DNA from: an uncultured Paraglaciecola sp.
GTDB taxonomy: Bacteria; Pseudomonadota; Gammaproteobacteria; Enterobacterales; Alteromonadaceae
Length of the DNA: 64,000 nt
Direction of reading: 5' to 3'
NCBI GenBank assembly: GCA_947498355.1
Contig: CANMKA010000012.1
Span: 1-64,000, forward strand
The notes beneath the pieces are model-generated. The model did not search any database, had not been told where the DNA came from, and saw only the letters and a list, made by a program, of their open reading frames with translations. The translations under genes were made by a program, and so were the position numbers. Numbering within the stretch: position 1 is the stretch's first letter; the number at the start of each line of letters is the position of its first letter. Shown in pieces: positions 1-6,533 of the stretch.

Positions 1-699
1 AGGTTTAAACGTCTGGCGATAAGCGATGACATCTTACAAGCTCAAACCATCATCACCGCCGATACTGGGTTTGCGAACGAAAAAAACATGCGTTACCTCC
101 ATGAAAACAAAATCAATGCCTATATCCCCGATAACCAATTTAGAAGTCGCGACCCCAAGTTCAGCGAGCAAAAAGCCAAGTACGGCAAACGCCATCAAGA
201 TAATAAAACCCGAAAGAAAACGGTTATCCCAGCCAGTGAATTTCACTTCGACCCGACGAACAATAGTTGTGTTTGCCCCGCGGGCAATATCATCAGTTTT
301 AGAGGACTAAGAGAAAGTCAAGACGGGGTAAACACAGCCTACTTCGAAGGCAAATTACTGCAATGTCGCAATTGCGACAAAAAGCATCAGTGTATGCATA
401 ATCCTGCATCAGCAGACCATCGAAAAGGCGCGGGCAAGCAAGTCTCGTTTAGACTAGACAATAACAGGCCACCGACATATACCGATTGGATGAAGCATCG
501 AGTTGACAGCCCCCAAGGCAAACAAATTTACAGTCACAGAATGTCGGTAGTCGAACCCGTGTTTGGCAATATCGGCACCAACAAAAAGCTGAATCGCTTT
601 AGCTTACGCGGTAAAGACAAGGTACAAGGCCAGTGGTATTGGTACTGTTTGATACACAATATCGAGAAGCTTAAAAATTTCGGAAAATTAGCGGCATAG
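1..699 (+). CDS. IS1182 family transposase, C-terminal part (5' end outside window)
   Basis: The reading frame is open from base 1, without a start codon, to the TAG at 697-699, so this is the 3' part of a longer gene. The stretch ITADTGFANEKNMRYLHEN is typical of IS1182 transposases, including one of the catalytic acidic residues. A Cys-rich segment (CRNCDKKHQC) follows in the middle. The C-terminal motif VVEPVFGNIGTNK carries the last acidic residue of the DDE triad, followed by the usual Trp/Tyr-rich end near the C-terminus. The protein would catalyse cut-and-paste movement of the element. Nothing in the visible part is broken, but whether the full gene is intact cannot be judged from here. 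Confidence 0.85.
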   Translation, partial: RFKRLAISDDILQAQTIITADTGFANEKNMRYLHENKINAYIPDNQFRSRDPKFSEQKAKYGKRHQDNKTRKKTVIPASEFHFDPTNNSCVCPAGNIISFRGLRESQDGVNTAYFEGKLLQCRNCDKKHQCMHNPASADHRKGAGKQVSFRLDNNRPPTYTDWMKHRVDSPQGKQIYSHRMSVVEPVFGNIGTNKKLNRFSLRGKDKVQGQWYWYCLIHNIEKLKNFGKLAA

Positions 700-900
700 T
701 GAGCCTACCTTACCCGAAGTTTGCTTGCCTTAATCCCTCTAAATGGCCTTATCCAACACATTCAGTGGGATAAAATTGACAATTCCCCCAATAGAGTAAA
801 AAACTTTGCAAAAGGAATTCGTTCAAGGCAAAGTTGAATCATATTAAAATTTGATAAATGGCTGAAAACAAGTGAGTCGAAAATGACTTTTTCTACAGCC
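1..900 (+). mobile_element. IS1182-like insertion sequence, right part only
   Basis: The window opens inside an IS1182-type element. Its transposase ends at 699. It is followed by about 200 bases of non-coding sequence that end in CTTTTTCTACAGCC (about 885-898), which looks like the terminal inverted repeat common in this family. The next bases, TCGTTA, directly precede the group II intron at 907. The left end lies outside the window, so the paired inverted repeat and any target duplication cannot be checked. The exact right end is an inference. Confidence 0.55.
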
Positions 901-906
901 TCGTTA

Positions 907-2945
907 GTGCGTCAAGCGAAGCTTGATGCATCTTGCAGGGTGTAAGTCCCTGCCAGGTAAGGTTTAGTCAGCCACCTGTATCGAGTGTTGCGCCTATGGC
1001 GGAGTCTAGGATTGGTGAAATACTTATCAGCGATGTACTCGCAACTAGATGAACAATGTAGGTGAAGCGTACACAGAGAATTATATAGGCCATAGGGAAT
1101 ACGTGTTCCTGAAGTGCTGTTATCGCTCCGATAATAAATTATGTTCTGACTGACGAGGCTTGTAACGCCGTCGAAGTCCAAGCAAAGCAACCATTATTCA
1201 ATGGATTTGAAATGGCAAGGTTGCGGCGAGTCAGCGGAGTTATTAAGCCGTGGCATGTATAAAGAGATGTATTGAGAACTTGAGAGAGCCAAAGGTGTCC
1301 CATAAGGAAATGGTAGTGACGCTAAGCCACAAGCGAGGCTAACGATGACCTTTTGGCAGTCAGACTTGCTCATAGTAGTTTGAGGTTGGGATTAAAATAT
1401 CGGGAATATTTTAAAACGGCCGAAGGCCGGCCTTGGGTGAAAGGCAGGGAGCCTTTCATAAAGCCAATCACATGGCGAAGGGGCAAGCAGTTATATCAGG
1501 TATTTAGCAGATACATAGGCCGGACAAAGTAGGGCTGGACACACTATGACAACCGCAGTAAATGCCATCACATTTAAATCACAAACCCACCCAAATCACA
1601 GATTTCAAAACCTATATGGATTGCTAGGTGATGATTTACTGTATCAAAGTTGGGGGCAACTGAATAAACGAGCGGCGCCAGGTATTGACGGTATCACTAT
1701 ATCGAGATACCAAGCATCGCTTGTGGCAAACCTCACACGTTTACGTTCAGCCTTGAAAGCGAAGTGCTATCGGGCTGATGACATTAAACGTGTCTTCATT
1801 CCCAAAAGTCATGGCAAACAACGTCCATTAGGTTTACCCACGGTGGATGACAAGCTGGTACAGCAAAGCGTGAGCCAGATACTACAAGGTATCTGGGAAG
1901 TGAATTTCTTGCCTAACAGCTATGGTTATCGACCAAACAAAAGCGCACATCAAGCGGTGCATAGTTTGAGTCTGAATCTTCAGTTCAAAGGTTATGGTTA
2001 TATTGTTGAGGCTGACGTTAAAGGCTTCTTCGACAATATTGACCACGACTGGCTAATGGAGATGCTTAAACAACGCATTGATGATAAAGCGCTCTTGAGC
2101 TTAATCGGGCAGTGGTTAAAAGCACGGATACAGACCCCGCAAGGGGAGTACCTCAAACCACAAAGTGGCACACCACAAGGCGGTATCATTAGCCCTGTGT
2201 TAGCCAATATCTATCTGCATTATGCGTTGGATTTATGGTTTGAGAAGAAAGTAAAGCCTCAGATGAGAGGCAGAGCAATGCTTATCCGTTACGCAGATGA
2301 TTTTGTGTGTGCGTTTCAGTATGCCAATGATGCTGAGCGATTTTACCGCGTGCTGCCAAAACGACTAAAGAAGTTCAAACTGGACACGGCACCAGAAAAG
2401 ACCAGCCTGATAAGGTTCAGTCGATTCCATCCCAGTCGTAAGCGCCAGTTTGTGTTCTTGGGTTTTGCATTTTACTGGGGCATTGATGCGAAAGGTAAAC
2501 CGAGATTAAGGCGGCGAACTGCGAGTCAAAAGCAGCGAAGTAGCCTGAGTGAATTTTACCATTTCATTAAAAGCAAACGCTCGCAGAAACTAGCGATTTG
2601 GCTCCCCCAATTAAAACGCAAACTGACAGGGTTCAGAAATTACTTTGGATTACCCGACAACAGCCGCAGCGTGAGTAAGTTGTATAACTATGTACTGCAT
2701 AGTCTGTACAAATGGCTCAACCGACGCAGTGGCCGTCGAAGTTACAACTGGAGTAATTTTAAGAAGATGCTAGAGTACTTCCAAATACAGACGCTACGAG
2801 TTAGCAAAAGAGTGATCGACGTTGACTGGTATTAATGTGCGCGTGATTTACACGGGTGAATATATAACTGAAGAGCCGGATGCGGTAATTCCGCACGTCC
2901 GGATCTGTGTGGGGTCGGCTCAGTAATGGGCCGCTCTACCACGAT
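907..2945 (+). mobile_element. Group II intron (retroelement) with internal maturase gene
   Basis: The element begins with GTGCG at 907, the conserved 5' end of group II introns, and runs through about 640 bases of structured RNA before the reverse transcriptase gene at 1546. After the gene a typical domain V hairpin lies at about 2873-2906, with stems GAGCCGGATGCGG and CCGCACGTCCGGATC. A domain VI-like hairpin ends in CTACCACGAT at 2945. The layout of domains I-III, ORF in domain IV, then V and VI is complete. It sits directly after the TCGTTA next to the IS1182-like end and directly before the first gene cassette. The maturase lacks an endonuclease domain, as is usual for several bacterial classes. 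I did not assign a class. Exact ends are inferred from the conserved terminal bases. Confidence 0.85.
1546..2835 (+). CDS. ltrA: Group II intron reverse transcriptase/maturase
   Basis: This protein of 429 residues has reverse transcriptase fingers and palm motifs in order: NKRAAPGIDGI near 40-50, the first catalytic Asp in EADVKGFFDNIDH (about 155-167), SGTPQGGIISPVLANIYL (about 207-224), and the catalytic YADD box at 249-252. The C-terminal third is a basic maturase (X) domain containing LKRKLTGFRNYFGL. The protein ends in VIDVDWY without an HNH endonuclease domain. It would bind and help splice its own intron RNA and copy it into DNA at the target. The gene lies in intron domain IV. All catalytic residues are present, so it may be active. 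Confidence 0.93.
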   Translation: MTTAVNAITFKSQTHPNHRFQNLYGLLGDDLLYQSWGQLNKRAAPGIDGITISRYQASLVANLTRLRSALKAKCYRADDIKRVFIPKSHGKQRPLGLPTVDDKLVQQSVSQILQGIWEVNFLPNSYGYRPNKSAHQAVHSLSLNLQFKGYGYIVEADVKGFFDNIDHDWLMEMLKQRIDDKALLSLIGQWLKARIQTPQGEYLKPQSGTPQGGIISPVLANIYLHYALDLWFEKKVKPQMRGRAMLIRYADDFVCAFQYANDAERFYRVLPKRLKKFKLDTAPEKTSLIRFSRFHPSRKRQFVFLGFAFYWGIDAKGKPRLRRRTASQKQRSSLSEFYHFIKSKRSQKLAIWLPQLKRKLTGFRNYFGLPDNSRSVSKLYNYVLHSLYKWLNRRSGRRSYNWSNFKKMLEYFQIQTLRVSKRVIDVDWY

Positions 2946-2962
2946 TGTGCCAAGGAGGCTAA

Positions 2963-3448
2963 ATGAGCGTTGATTTTTTTATGGGTACCGCGATTTCGGT
3001 TTTTGGTCTTATCTTTGCTTATTTCAAGGTTACAATAGACTCCAAAAACAAAGCTAGAGACAACCTATTAAAAGATATAGAAATATTAAGTAAGCTTGAA
3101 AAGGGCGAGTTTTATGATCGAGCTTTGACCTGTGTACAAAAAGATGCAAACGATCTTTACCCTGATAATGTTGTAAAGCACTTATCGATAGGGGTGATCG
3201 GCTCGATTATGTACATTGTGACAGGTTTCTTATCCATATATCTTTTGATTAAAGATAATGATTGGTGGGTTGTTACAGCTATTTTGTGTGCACTATCGCT
3301 TTTAATTATCAAGCGAAGTACTCACACAAACCTATTAAAATCAAAAGAGCGGCTTTTATTAAAGAAAGCACATAACAAATTTATTAAACATCATTTCGGC
3401 CAAAAAACGGCCTCCACTGGACGCGCAAAAAACGCGCGCCGTTTATAA
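2963..3448 (+). CDS. Cassette gene 1: hypothetical membrane protein
   Basis: I do not recognise the family. The 161-residue protein has a hydrophobic N-terminal segment (about 5-22), a charged middle that looks helical, and two transmembrane segments (about 76-95 and 100-115), followed by a basic tail. A strong ribosome binding site (AAGGAGG) lies just upstream of the ATG. The gene starts 18 bases after the group II intron end. Its 3' part, including the stop codon, overlaps the attC-like site 3370-3460, so the last 25 or so residues are partly dictated by attC sequence. Expression may come from a promoter in or beyond the intron. Confidence 0.6.
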   Translation: MSVDFFMGTAISVFGLIFAYFKVTIDSKNKARDNLLKDIEILSKLEKGEFYDRALTCVQKDANDLYPDNVVKHLSIGVIGSIMYIVTGFLSIYLLIKDNDWWVVTAILCALSLLIIKRSTHTNLLKSKERLLLKKAHNKFIKHHFGQKTASTGRAKNARRL

Positions 3449-3460
3449 AAAGCGTTAGGC
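3370..3460 (+). other. attC-like recombination site of cassette 1
   Basis: The left box ACATAAC (about 3370-3376) is followed by an imperfect hairpin in which AAACGGC pairs with GCCGTTT. The right box GTTAGGC at 3454-3460 matches GTTRRRY exactly. The site overlaps the 3' end of the upstream gene. Left-box assignment is less certain than the right box. Confidence 0.55.
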
Positions 3461-3473
3461 ATCAGGAAGGATT

Positions 3474-4316
3474 ATGCCAAGTAGATACATAATTGATACT
3501 AGTGTTCTGTTAGAACACCCACAGATATTGTCCAGAGCTGGAAATCGGAAAATAGTTATTCCGAAGGCTGTGATGCATGAGCTTTCTTGTAGGGGCAAAG
3601 GCAGCAAATGGTCAGATATAGCTGATTTGGTGGCATCGGCTATACCCGCTGGTGTACACATAGTTGATGCGCCTGAAAAGTTAAAAAATGACCTTATTCA
3701 ATCCGATAGGAATGCGCAACGTTTGAGTGGAGCTGATTTTGACATTGCACGAATAGCTATCGCTTATGCCGAACAACAAGGAGTCGACGCTCCTTGCGTA
3801 GTAACCAATGATAAGGCATTGGCTTATTTTCTTTCTAGCCGAAATATCAAATCTATTGCTGGTTCTGAATTTATCGGTAAGAGCAAAGACGATACTTTAA
3901 ATAAAGAGATAGAAGAAAAAGCAGAAAAGGTTGTTTTCTCTCAGAGGCGTTACCTGATAACCAGTTTTGTACTTGGTGTGGTTGCTTCGGCTGTCGCAAA
4001 CGTCGTTTACTCCAATATTGATCTACTTATATCTACAATTACAGTTTGGGGGACGATGGTTGGATTACCCATTTTGGGTTTGGTACTATTTTGGTACAGA
4101 GAGAATTTTCGCCTTTCTTACGGTGCTTTCGAGTTCTGCGTTGGGGTAATTATGTCTTATTACGTCTTCTTCCCAACATTTAGCTATTCGGGTTTGGGTG
4201 TAACTGAAGGCATCCAAATATTGGGTGGCTTATATGTGATGGTACGTGGTCTGGATAATATTGGTAAAGGCGTAATTGGAACAAGGCTCGAGTCATTGTG
4301 GAAAAAGATATTTTAA
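3474..4316 (+). CDS. Cassette gene 2: PIN-domain nuclease fused to membrane helices
   Basis: Residues 1-135 form a PIN (VapC-like) ribonuclease domain with the expected acidic residues: Asp8 in YIIDTSVLLEHP, Glu36 in MHELS, Asp88/Asp90 in SGADFDIARIA and Asp113 in VVTNDKALA. A charged linker (about 136-158) leads into four predicted membrane helices (about 161-179, 183-207, 219-237 and 240-258) and a short basic tail. PIN domains cut single-stranded RNA in a Mg-dependent way. Here the nuclease would be held at the inner membrane facing the cytoplasm. No antitoxin gene lies beside it, so a plain VapBC module is unlikely. The gene is a complete cassette between GTTAGGC at 3454 and the attC at 4327-4398. 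The role is unknown. A membrane-tethered defence effector is a plausible inference. Confidence 0.75.
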   Translation: MPSRYIIDTSVLLEHPQILSRAGNRKIVIPKAVMHELSCRGKGSKWSDIADLVASAIPAGVHIVDAPEKLKNDLIQSDRNAQRLSGADFDIARIAIAYAEQQGVDAPCVVTNDKALAYFLSSRNIKSIAGSEFIGKSKDDTLNKEIEEKAEKVVFSQRRYLITSFVLGVVASAVANVVYSNIDLLISTITVWGTMVGLPILGLVLFWYRENFRLSYGAFEFCVGVIMSYYVFFPTFSYSGLGVTEGIQILGGLYVMVRGLDNIGKGVIGTRLESLWKKIF

Positions 4317-4326
4317 AATTTAAAAT

Positions 4327-4398
4327 GCCTAACAAAGCGCTGCTGTCGGACAAATTTTACGCTTCGCTACAAATTTGCCGCAGAGCGCAGCGTTATAA
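4327..4398 (+). other. attC-like recombination site of cassette 2
   Basis: The site starts with GCCTAAC (4327-4333) and ends with GTTATAA (4392-4398). Between them the arms GCGCTGC...GACAAATTT and AAATTTGCCGC...GCGCAGC pair imperfectly, with unpaired bases on one side, as in attC sites folded on the bottom strand. The first box is complementary to the GTTAGGC that begins this cassette (3454), as expected for an integrated cassette. This is the most canonical attC in the array. Confidence 0.75.
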
Positions 4399-4404
4399 GC
4401 CACT

Positions 4405-4887
4405 ATGAAAACTGTAACTTCATTACCTGATGATGTAATTAGCGATGGAACATTCTTCGTCGAAAAGTATAGGCGAACCATGCTCGGGTGCGCTGTACCA
4501 GCTTTTAGCTATTTCCTAGTCCCTCTGCAACTAAACTACTTAGCCGTTTCGCTGGTTGCTCTCTTTTATATCTACATTGTTTTCATTTCAAGAATCTCTC
4601 GGATTCTCTGGAAGTTTGGTAGAAGAACATGGTTTAAGCTGTTTGGCTCACTTGTTTTTGGTTTATGTGCGGTTACATTTTTCAGGTTCTTTGACATAAA
4701 CCGTTGGCTAATTCATGAGGTAGGCTACATACCAGATGGCGAAGTTAAACAATACTTTGCAGCCATTTTCTTTGTCCCTTTGATTGCAGCATACTTAGAC
4801 TCTTTTAAAAGTGTAGAGTTAGCGTTTTACAAGTCAAAAGGATACAACTATCAAGGTTGGCTAGGTGGTAATTTTGGTGGCTTATAA
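4405..4887 (+). CDS. Cassette gene 3: hypothetical membrane protein
   Basis: The 160-residue protein is not of a family I recognise. It has about four hydrophobic segments: around residues 30-57, 74-92, 111-130 (weaker) and the aromatic-rich C-terminal half. It begins 7 bases after the GTTATAA box of the preceding attC, which is the normal leader length for a cassette gene. There is no signal peptide with a cleavage site, so it is probably an inner-membrane protein. The stop codon lies inside the next attC-like box (TTATAAC at 4882-4888). There is no neighbour that suggests a function. Confidence 0.6.
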   Translation: MKTVTSLPDDVISDGTFFVEKYRRTMLGCAVPAFSYFLVPLQLNYLAVSLVALFYIYIVFISRISRILWKFGRRTWFKLFGSLVFGLCAVTFFRFFDINRWLIHEVGYIPDGEVKQYFAAIFFVPLIAAYLDSFKSVELAFYKSKGYNYQGWLGGNFGGL

Positions 4888-4930
4888 CAAATAAGGATAG
4901 GTGTCGCGTAGCCGACACCTTATCAGTAAA
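4882..4930 (+). other. attC-like site of cassette 3 (right box degenerate)
   Basis: The TTATAAC box mirrors the GTTATAA that starts the cassette at 4392. It is followed by a near-perfect hairpin, GATAGGTGTCG / CGACACCTTATC, with a single unpaired base. The right box expected after TTATC is not GTTRRRY but AGTAAAC, so the site is damaged or unusual. The stretch 4885-4924 is identical to 5843-5882 in the fifth cassette. Confidence 0.5.
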
Positions 4931-4955
4931 CAAAGACCCCCATTTTTAAAAATAG

Positions 4956-5033
4956 CTCCTTGAAATGGCGCTTGTATTTTTCGAGTTTAAAGATGGTAAC
5001 GCTTATATTCTAAATTACGAGGATTATCACTAA
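4956..5033 (+). pseudogene. higB: 3' remnant of a higB-type toxin gene
   Basis: The frame ending at the TAA 5031-5033 translates to a segment ending FEFKDGNAYILNYEDYH, which is the characteristic C-terminus of HigB (RelE-superfamily) mRNA interferases. Only about 25 codons are open. Upstream there is a stop (TAG at 4953-4955), and a neighbouring frame reads WRL over TGGCGCTTG, as if a frameshift or deletion removed the rest. The stop codon overlaps the ATG of the intact antitoxin gene (TAATG), the usual higBA coupling. The toxin is therefore dead. Confidence 0.65.
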
Positions 5034-5326
5034 TGAATATGCATAATCCACCGCATCCGGGTGAGTTTATTACCGATGTTTATATAGAACCCTTTGGGTA
5101 TAGCTGTCGATTTGTCGCTAGTCAATTAGATGTAGCTGCTTCAACACTAAATCGCATTCTTAAAGGTAAAAGCTCTATTACGCCTGAAATGGCATTGCGT
5201 TTATCTAAGGCTTTGGGGCGCACACCTGAGAGTTGGCTTACCATGCAGGATAATTATGATCTTTGGCAGGCTAAGCAAAGTGTTAATTTAACTAAAGTAC
5301 ACCCGATTAACTTTGCAATCGCGTAA
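5033..5326 (+). CDS. higA: Cassette gene 4: HigA-family antitoxin, toxin partner lost
   Basis: The 97-residue protein begins NPPHPGEFITDVYIEPFG, the signature start of HigA/VapI-type antitoxins, and carries an XRE helix-turn-helix (about residues 25-60, VASQLDVAASTLNRILKGK) and the PESWLTMQDNYDLW segment that usually ends the domain. HigA represses the operon and neutralises HigB. Here HigB remains only as a 3' fragment just upstream, so the antitoxin is orphaned. It may still repress, or protect against related toxins elsewhere. An attC-like site (5332-5409) follows six bases after the stop. Confidence 0.85.
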   Translation: MNMHNPPHPGEFITDVYIEPFGYSCRFVASQLDVAASTLNRILKGKSSITPEMALRLSKALGRTPESWLTMQDNYDLWQAKQSVNLTKVHPINFAIA

Positions 5327-5331
5327 ACGGA

Positions 5332-5409
5332 ATATAACAAGTGCATCATGGTGGGAATTTTACTCTCTGGTTAAGCGCTCATAAAATCCTCATATGCAAA
5401 TCGTTAGGT
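5332..5409 (+). other. attC-like recombination site of cassette 4
   Basis: The left box ATATAAC (5332-5338) is followed by arms that pair imperfectly (TGCATCATGGTGGGAATTTTA with TAAAATCCTCATATGCA) around a variable centre. The right box GTTAGGT at 5403-5409 fits GTTRRRY. The next gene begins 11 bases after it. Confidence 0.65.
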
Positions 5410-5419
5410 TCAGTGTGAA

Positions 5420-5845
5420 ATGTCTCGACGAAAGAGTAAAAGTACAGCAAAAAGGCTTAGACGAGAGCAAGGAAAGCGAAATAAAATTACGAGAAAAGAG
5501 CGTGAGAAACTGAGCGATAAAAGGTTTGGTTATACCTCAGCTTGCCTTTTTTTTATAGGAAGTGGAGCTTCCTTTTTTCATTCTACTTTTGCCATGTTAA
5601 CTATTTTCTTACCAATCATGTTAGTTATTCCCGTTATCGATCGGATAAGTGTTGGTTTATTTGGTAAGAATTTTGAATACCACAGTAAGTATAGTGGCAA
5701 AACCAACTCTTGGTCGGACATTTTTCTAGCTATACCATTGCTCATAACCGGTCTACTGCCTATGTTTTTTATTGGGGAGTTAGCGGACTGCTACCATGAT
5801 TCTTCTTTTTGGGATGCAACTTTCGGTCTATGCAAGAAAACCTAA
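5420..5845 (+). CDS. Cassette gene 5: hypothetical membrane protein with basic N-terminus
   Basis: The 141-residue protein starts with about 35 strongly basic residues (SRRKSKSTAKRLRREQGKR), then has hydrophobic segments at about 40-55, 58-72 and 103-120, and ends in a Cys/Trp-containing tail. I do not recognise the family. The basic cytoplasmic head could bind nucleic acid or anionic lipid, but this is only inferred from charge. The gene starts 11 bases after the GTTAGGT box. Its stop lies in the ACCTAAC box of the last attC. Confidence 0.55.
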   Translation: MSRRKSKSTAKRLRREQGKRNKITRKEREKLSDKRFGYTSACLFFIGSGASFFHSTFAMLTIFLPIMLVIPVIDRISVGLFGKNFEYHSKYSGKTNSWSDIFLAIPLLITGLLPMFFIGELADCYHDSSFWDATFGLCKKT

Positions 5846-5894
5846 CAAATAAGGATAGGTGTCGCGTAGCCGACACCTTATCTGGGTGTTGAAC
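5840..5894 (+). other. attC-like recombination site of cassette 5
   Basis: The site begins with ACCTAAC (5840-5846), continues with the same hairpin as in cassette 3 (40 identical bases, 5843-5882), and ends with GTTGAAC (5888-5894), which fits GTTRRRY. A few extra bases separate the hairpin from the right box. Confidence 0.6.
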
Positions 5895-5952
5895 AAGCCC
5901 GAAGCGGTGTCTGCTTTATATCGTAAATTGTTCGGCTGAGCGTAAAAGGTGC

Positions 5953-6000
5953 GTGTGGGGTGTATTTTCTCCGGGCCGCAATGAGCCGCTCTACCACGAT
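5953..6000 (+). mobile_element. Remnant of a second group II intron 3' end
   Basis: GTGTGGGGT (5953-5961) and GCCGCTCTACCACGATTGT (5985-6003) repeat the sequence around the end of the intron at 2907-2948. The 19-base stretch is identical at 2930-2948. The bases between them differ, but again form a GGGCCGC/GAGCCGCTC-like arm, so this looks like domain VI of a related intron. No domain V or maturase sequence precedes it, so it is a truncated copy. Confidence 0.55.
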
Positions 6001-6007
6001 TGTTTCT

Positions 6008-6295
6008 CTAGCTTAATCTGTCCATTGCAGCTTTGTAAACTTTTCCTTTATTACGCTTGCCAACAGAGATAACAGTGACAGTAACAATAGAGTCATTCAC
6101 TTCATAAACTAGTCGGTAACCAGCTTGTCTAAGTTTTATTTTGTAAAGATTGTTTCCACCTGATAATTTGGCTCTTTCAATATGCGGGCTTTCTAGAATA
6201 TCAGTCAGTTTCTTCTTAAATTGAGCTCGAACCGTCGCACCTAACTTTTTCCATTCTTTAAGTGCAGACGTTTTAAATTCTAACTCATAGGTCAT
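6008..6295 (-). CDS. stbE: RelE/StbE-type toxin (mRNA interferase)
   Basis: The 95-residue protein has the compact RelE fold pattern: an N-terminal LEFKTSALKEWKKL helix start, LYKIKLRQAGYRLVYEV in the centre, and the C-terminal VISVGKRNKGKVYKAAMDRL with the basic catalytic residues. RelE toxins cleave mRNA at the ribosome A site. Its ATG overlaps the 3' end of the antitoxin gene by 11 bases, so the two are co-translated. The pair is on the opposite strand to the cassettes, right beside the intron remnant. Such pairs are common cargo of integrons and plasmids. Confidence 0.88.
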   Translation of the reverse strand: MTYELEFKTSALKEWKKLGATVRAQFKKKLTDILESPHIERAKLSGGNNLYKIKLRQAGYRLVYEVNDSIVTVTVISVGKRNKGKVYKAAMDRLS

Positions 6296-6533
6296 CTAAA
6301 CTAACCTTAACATTAGCTTCGTTTTTGCGTCGTTCCGCAATGGCTAACAGCTCTAGATCTTCGATGTGATCCATCATAAATTCATACGTATCTGCAGGTA
6401 TACAGTAAAAGGCAGGTTCATTTCTATTTAAGACAGCAATAGCCTCACCATGCGCACTTAAAGCAACCTTCATTGGATTGGCTTTCAATTCGCTTATACT
6501 TGCAGCAGCTTCAGTTAATATTCTCGTTGTCAT
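6285..6533 (-). CDS. stbD: StbD/Phd-YefM-type antitoxin
   Basis: The 82-residue protein has a Phd/YefM DNA-binding N-terminus (ILTEAAASISELKANPMK) followed by AVLNRNEPAFYCIPADTYE and an acidic C-terminal helix that would wrap the toxin. It closely resembles StbD of plasmid and integron StbDE modules. It would bind its own promoter and neutralise the downstream toxin. It is first in the operon, and a possible promoter lies upstream on the minus strand (TATACT about 6579-6584). Both genes look intact. Confidence 0.88.
   Translation of the reverse strand: MTTRILTEAAASISELKANPMKVALSAHGEAIAVLNRNEPAFYCIPADTYEFMMDHIEDLELLAIAERRKNEANVKVSLDDL

Larger units (their letters stand above)
2946..5894 (+). 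mobile_element. Array of integron-type gene cassettes without a visible integrase
   Basis: Five short genes in the same orientation are each followed by a sequence with the layout of an attC site: a RYYYAAC-like box, an imperfect hairpin with unpaired bases, and a GTTRRRY-like box, 50-90 bases in all. The proposed sites are 3370-3460, 4327-4398, 4882-4930, 5332-5409 and 5840-5894. Most genes code for small membrane proteins of unknown function plus a toxin-antitoxin remnant, which is the usual content of chromosomal integron arrays. No intI gene or attI site is in the window, so this is either the distal part of an integron or an orphan cluster of attC sites. The array is bracketed by two copies of the 3' end of a group II intron. 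Confidence 0.65.

Noticed and set aside
912..1190. 92-residue minus-strand ORF
   Set aside because: It lies inside the structured 5' part of the group II intron and has no protein-like composition.
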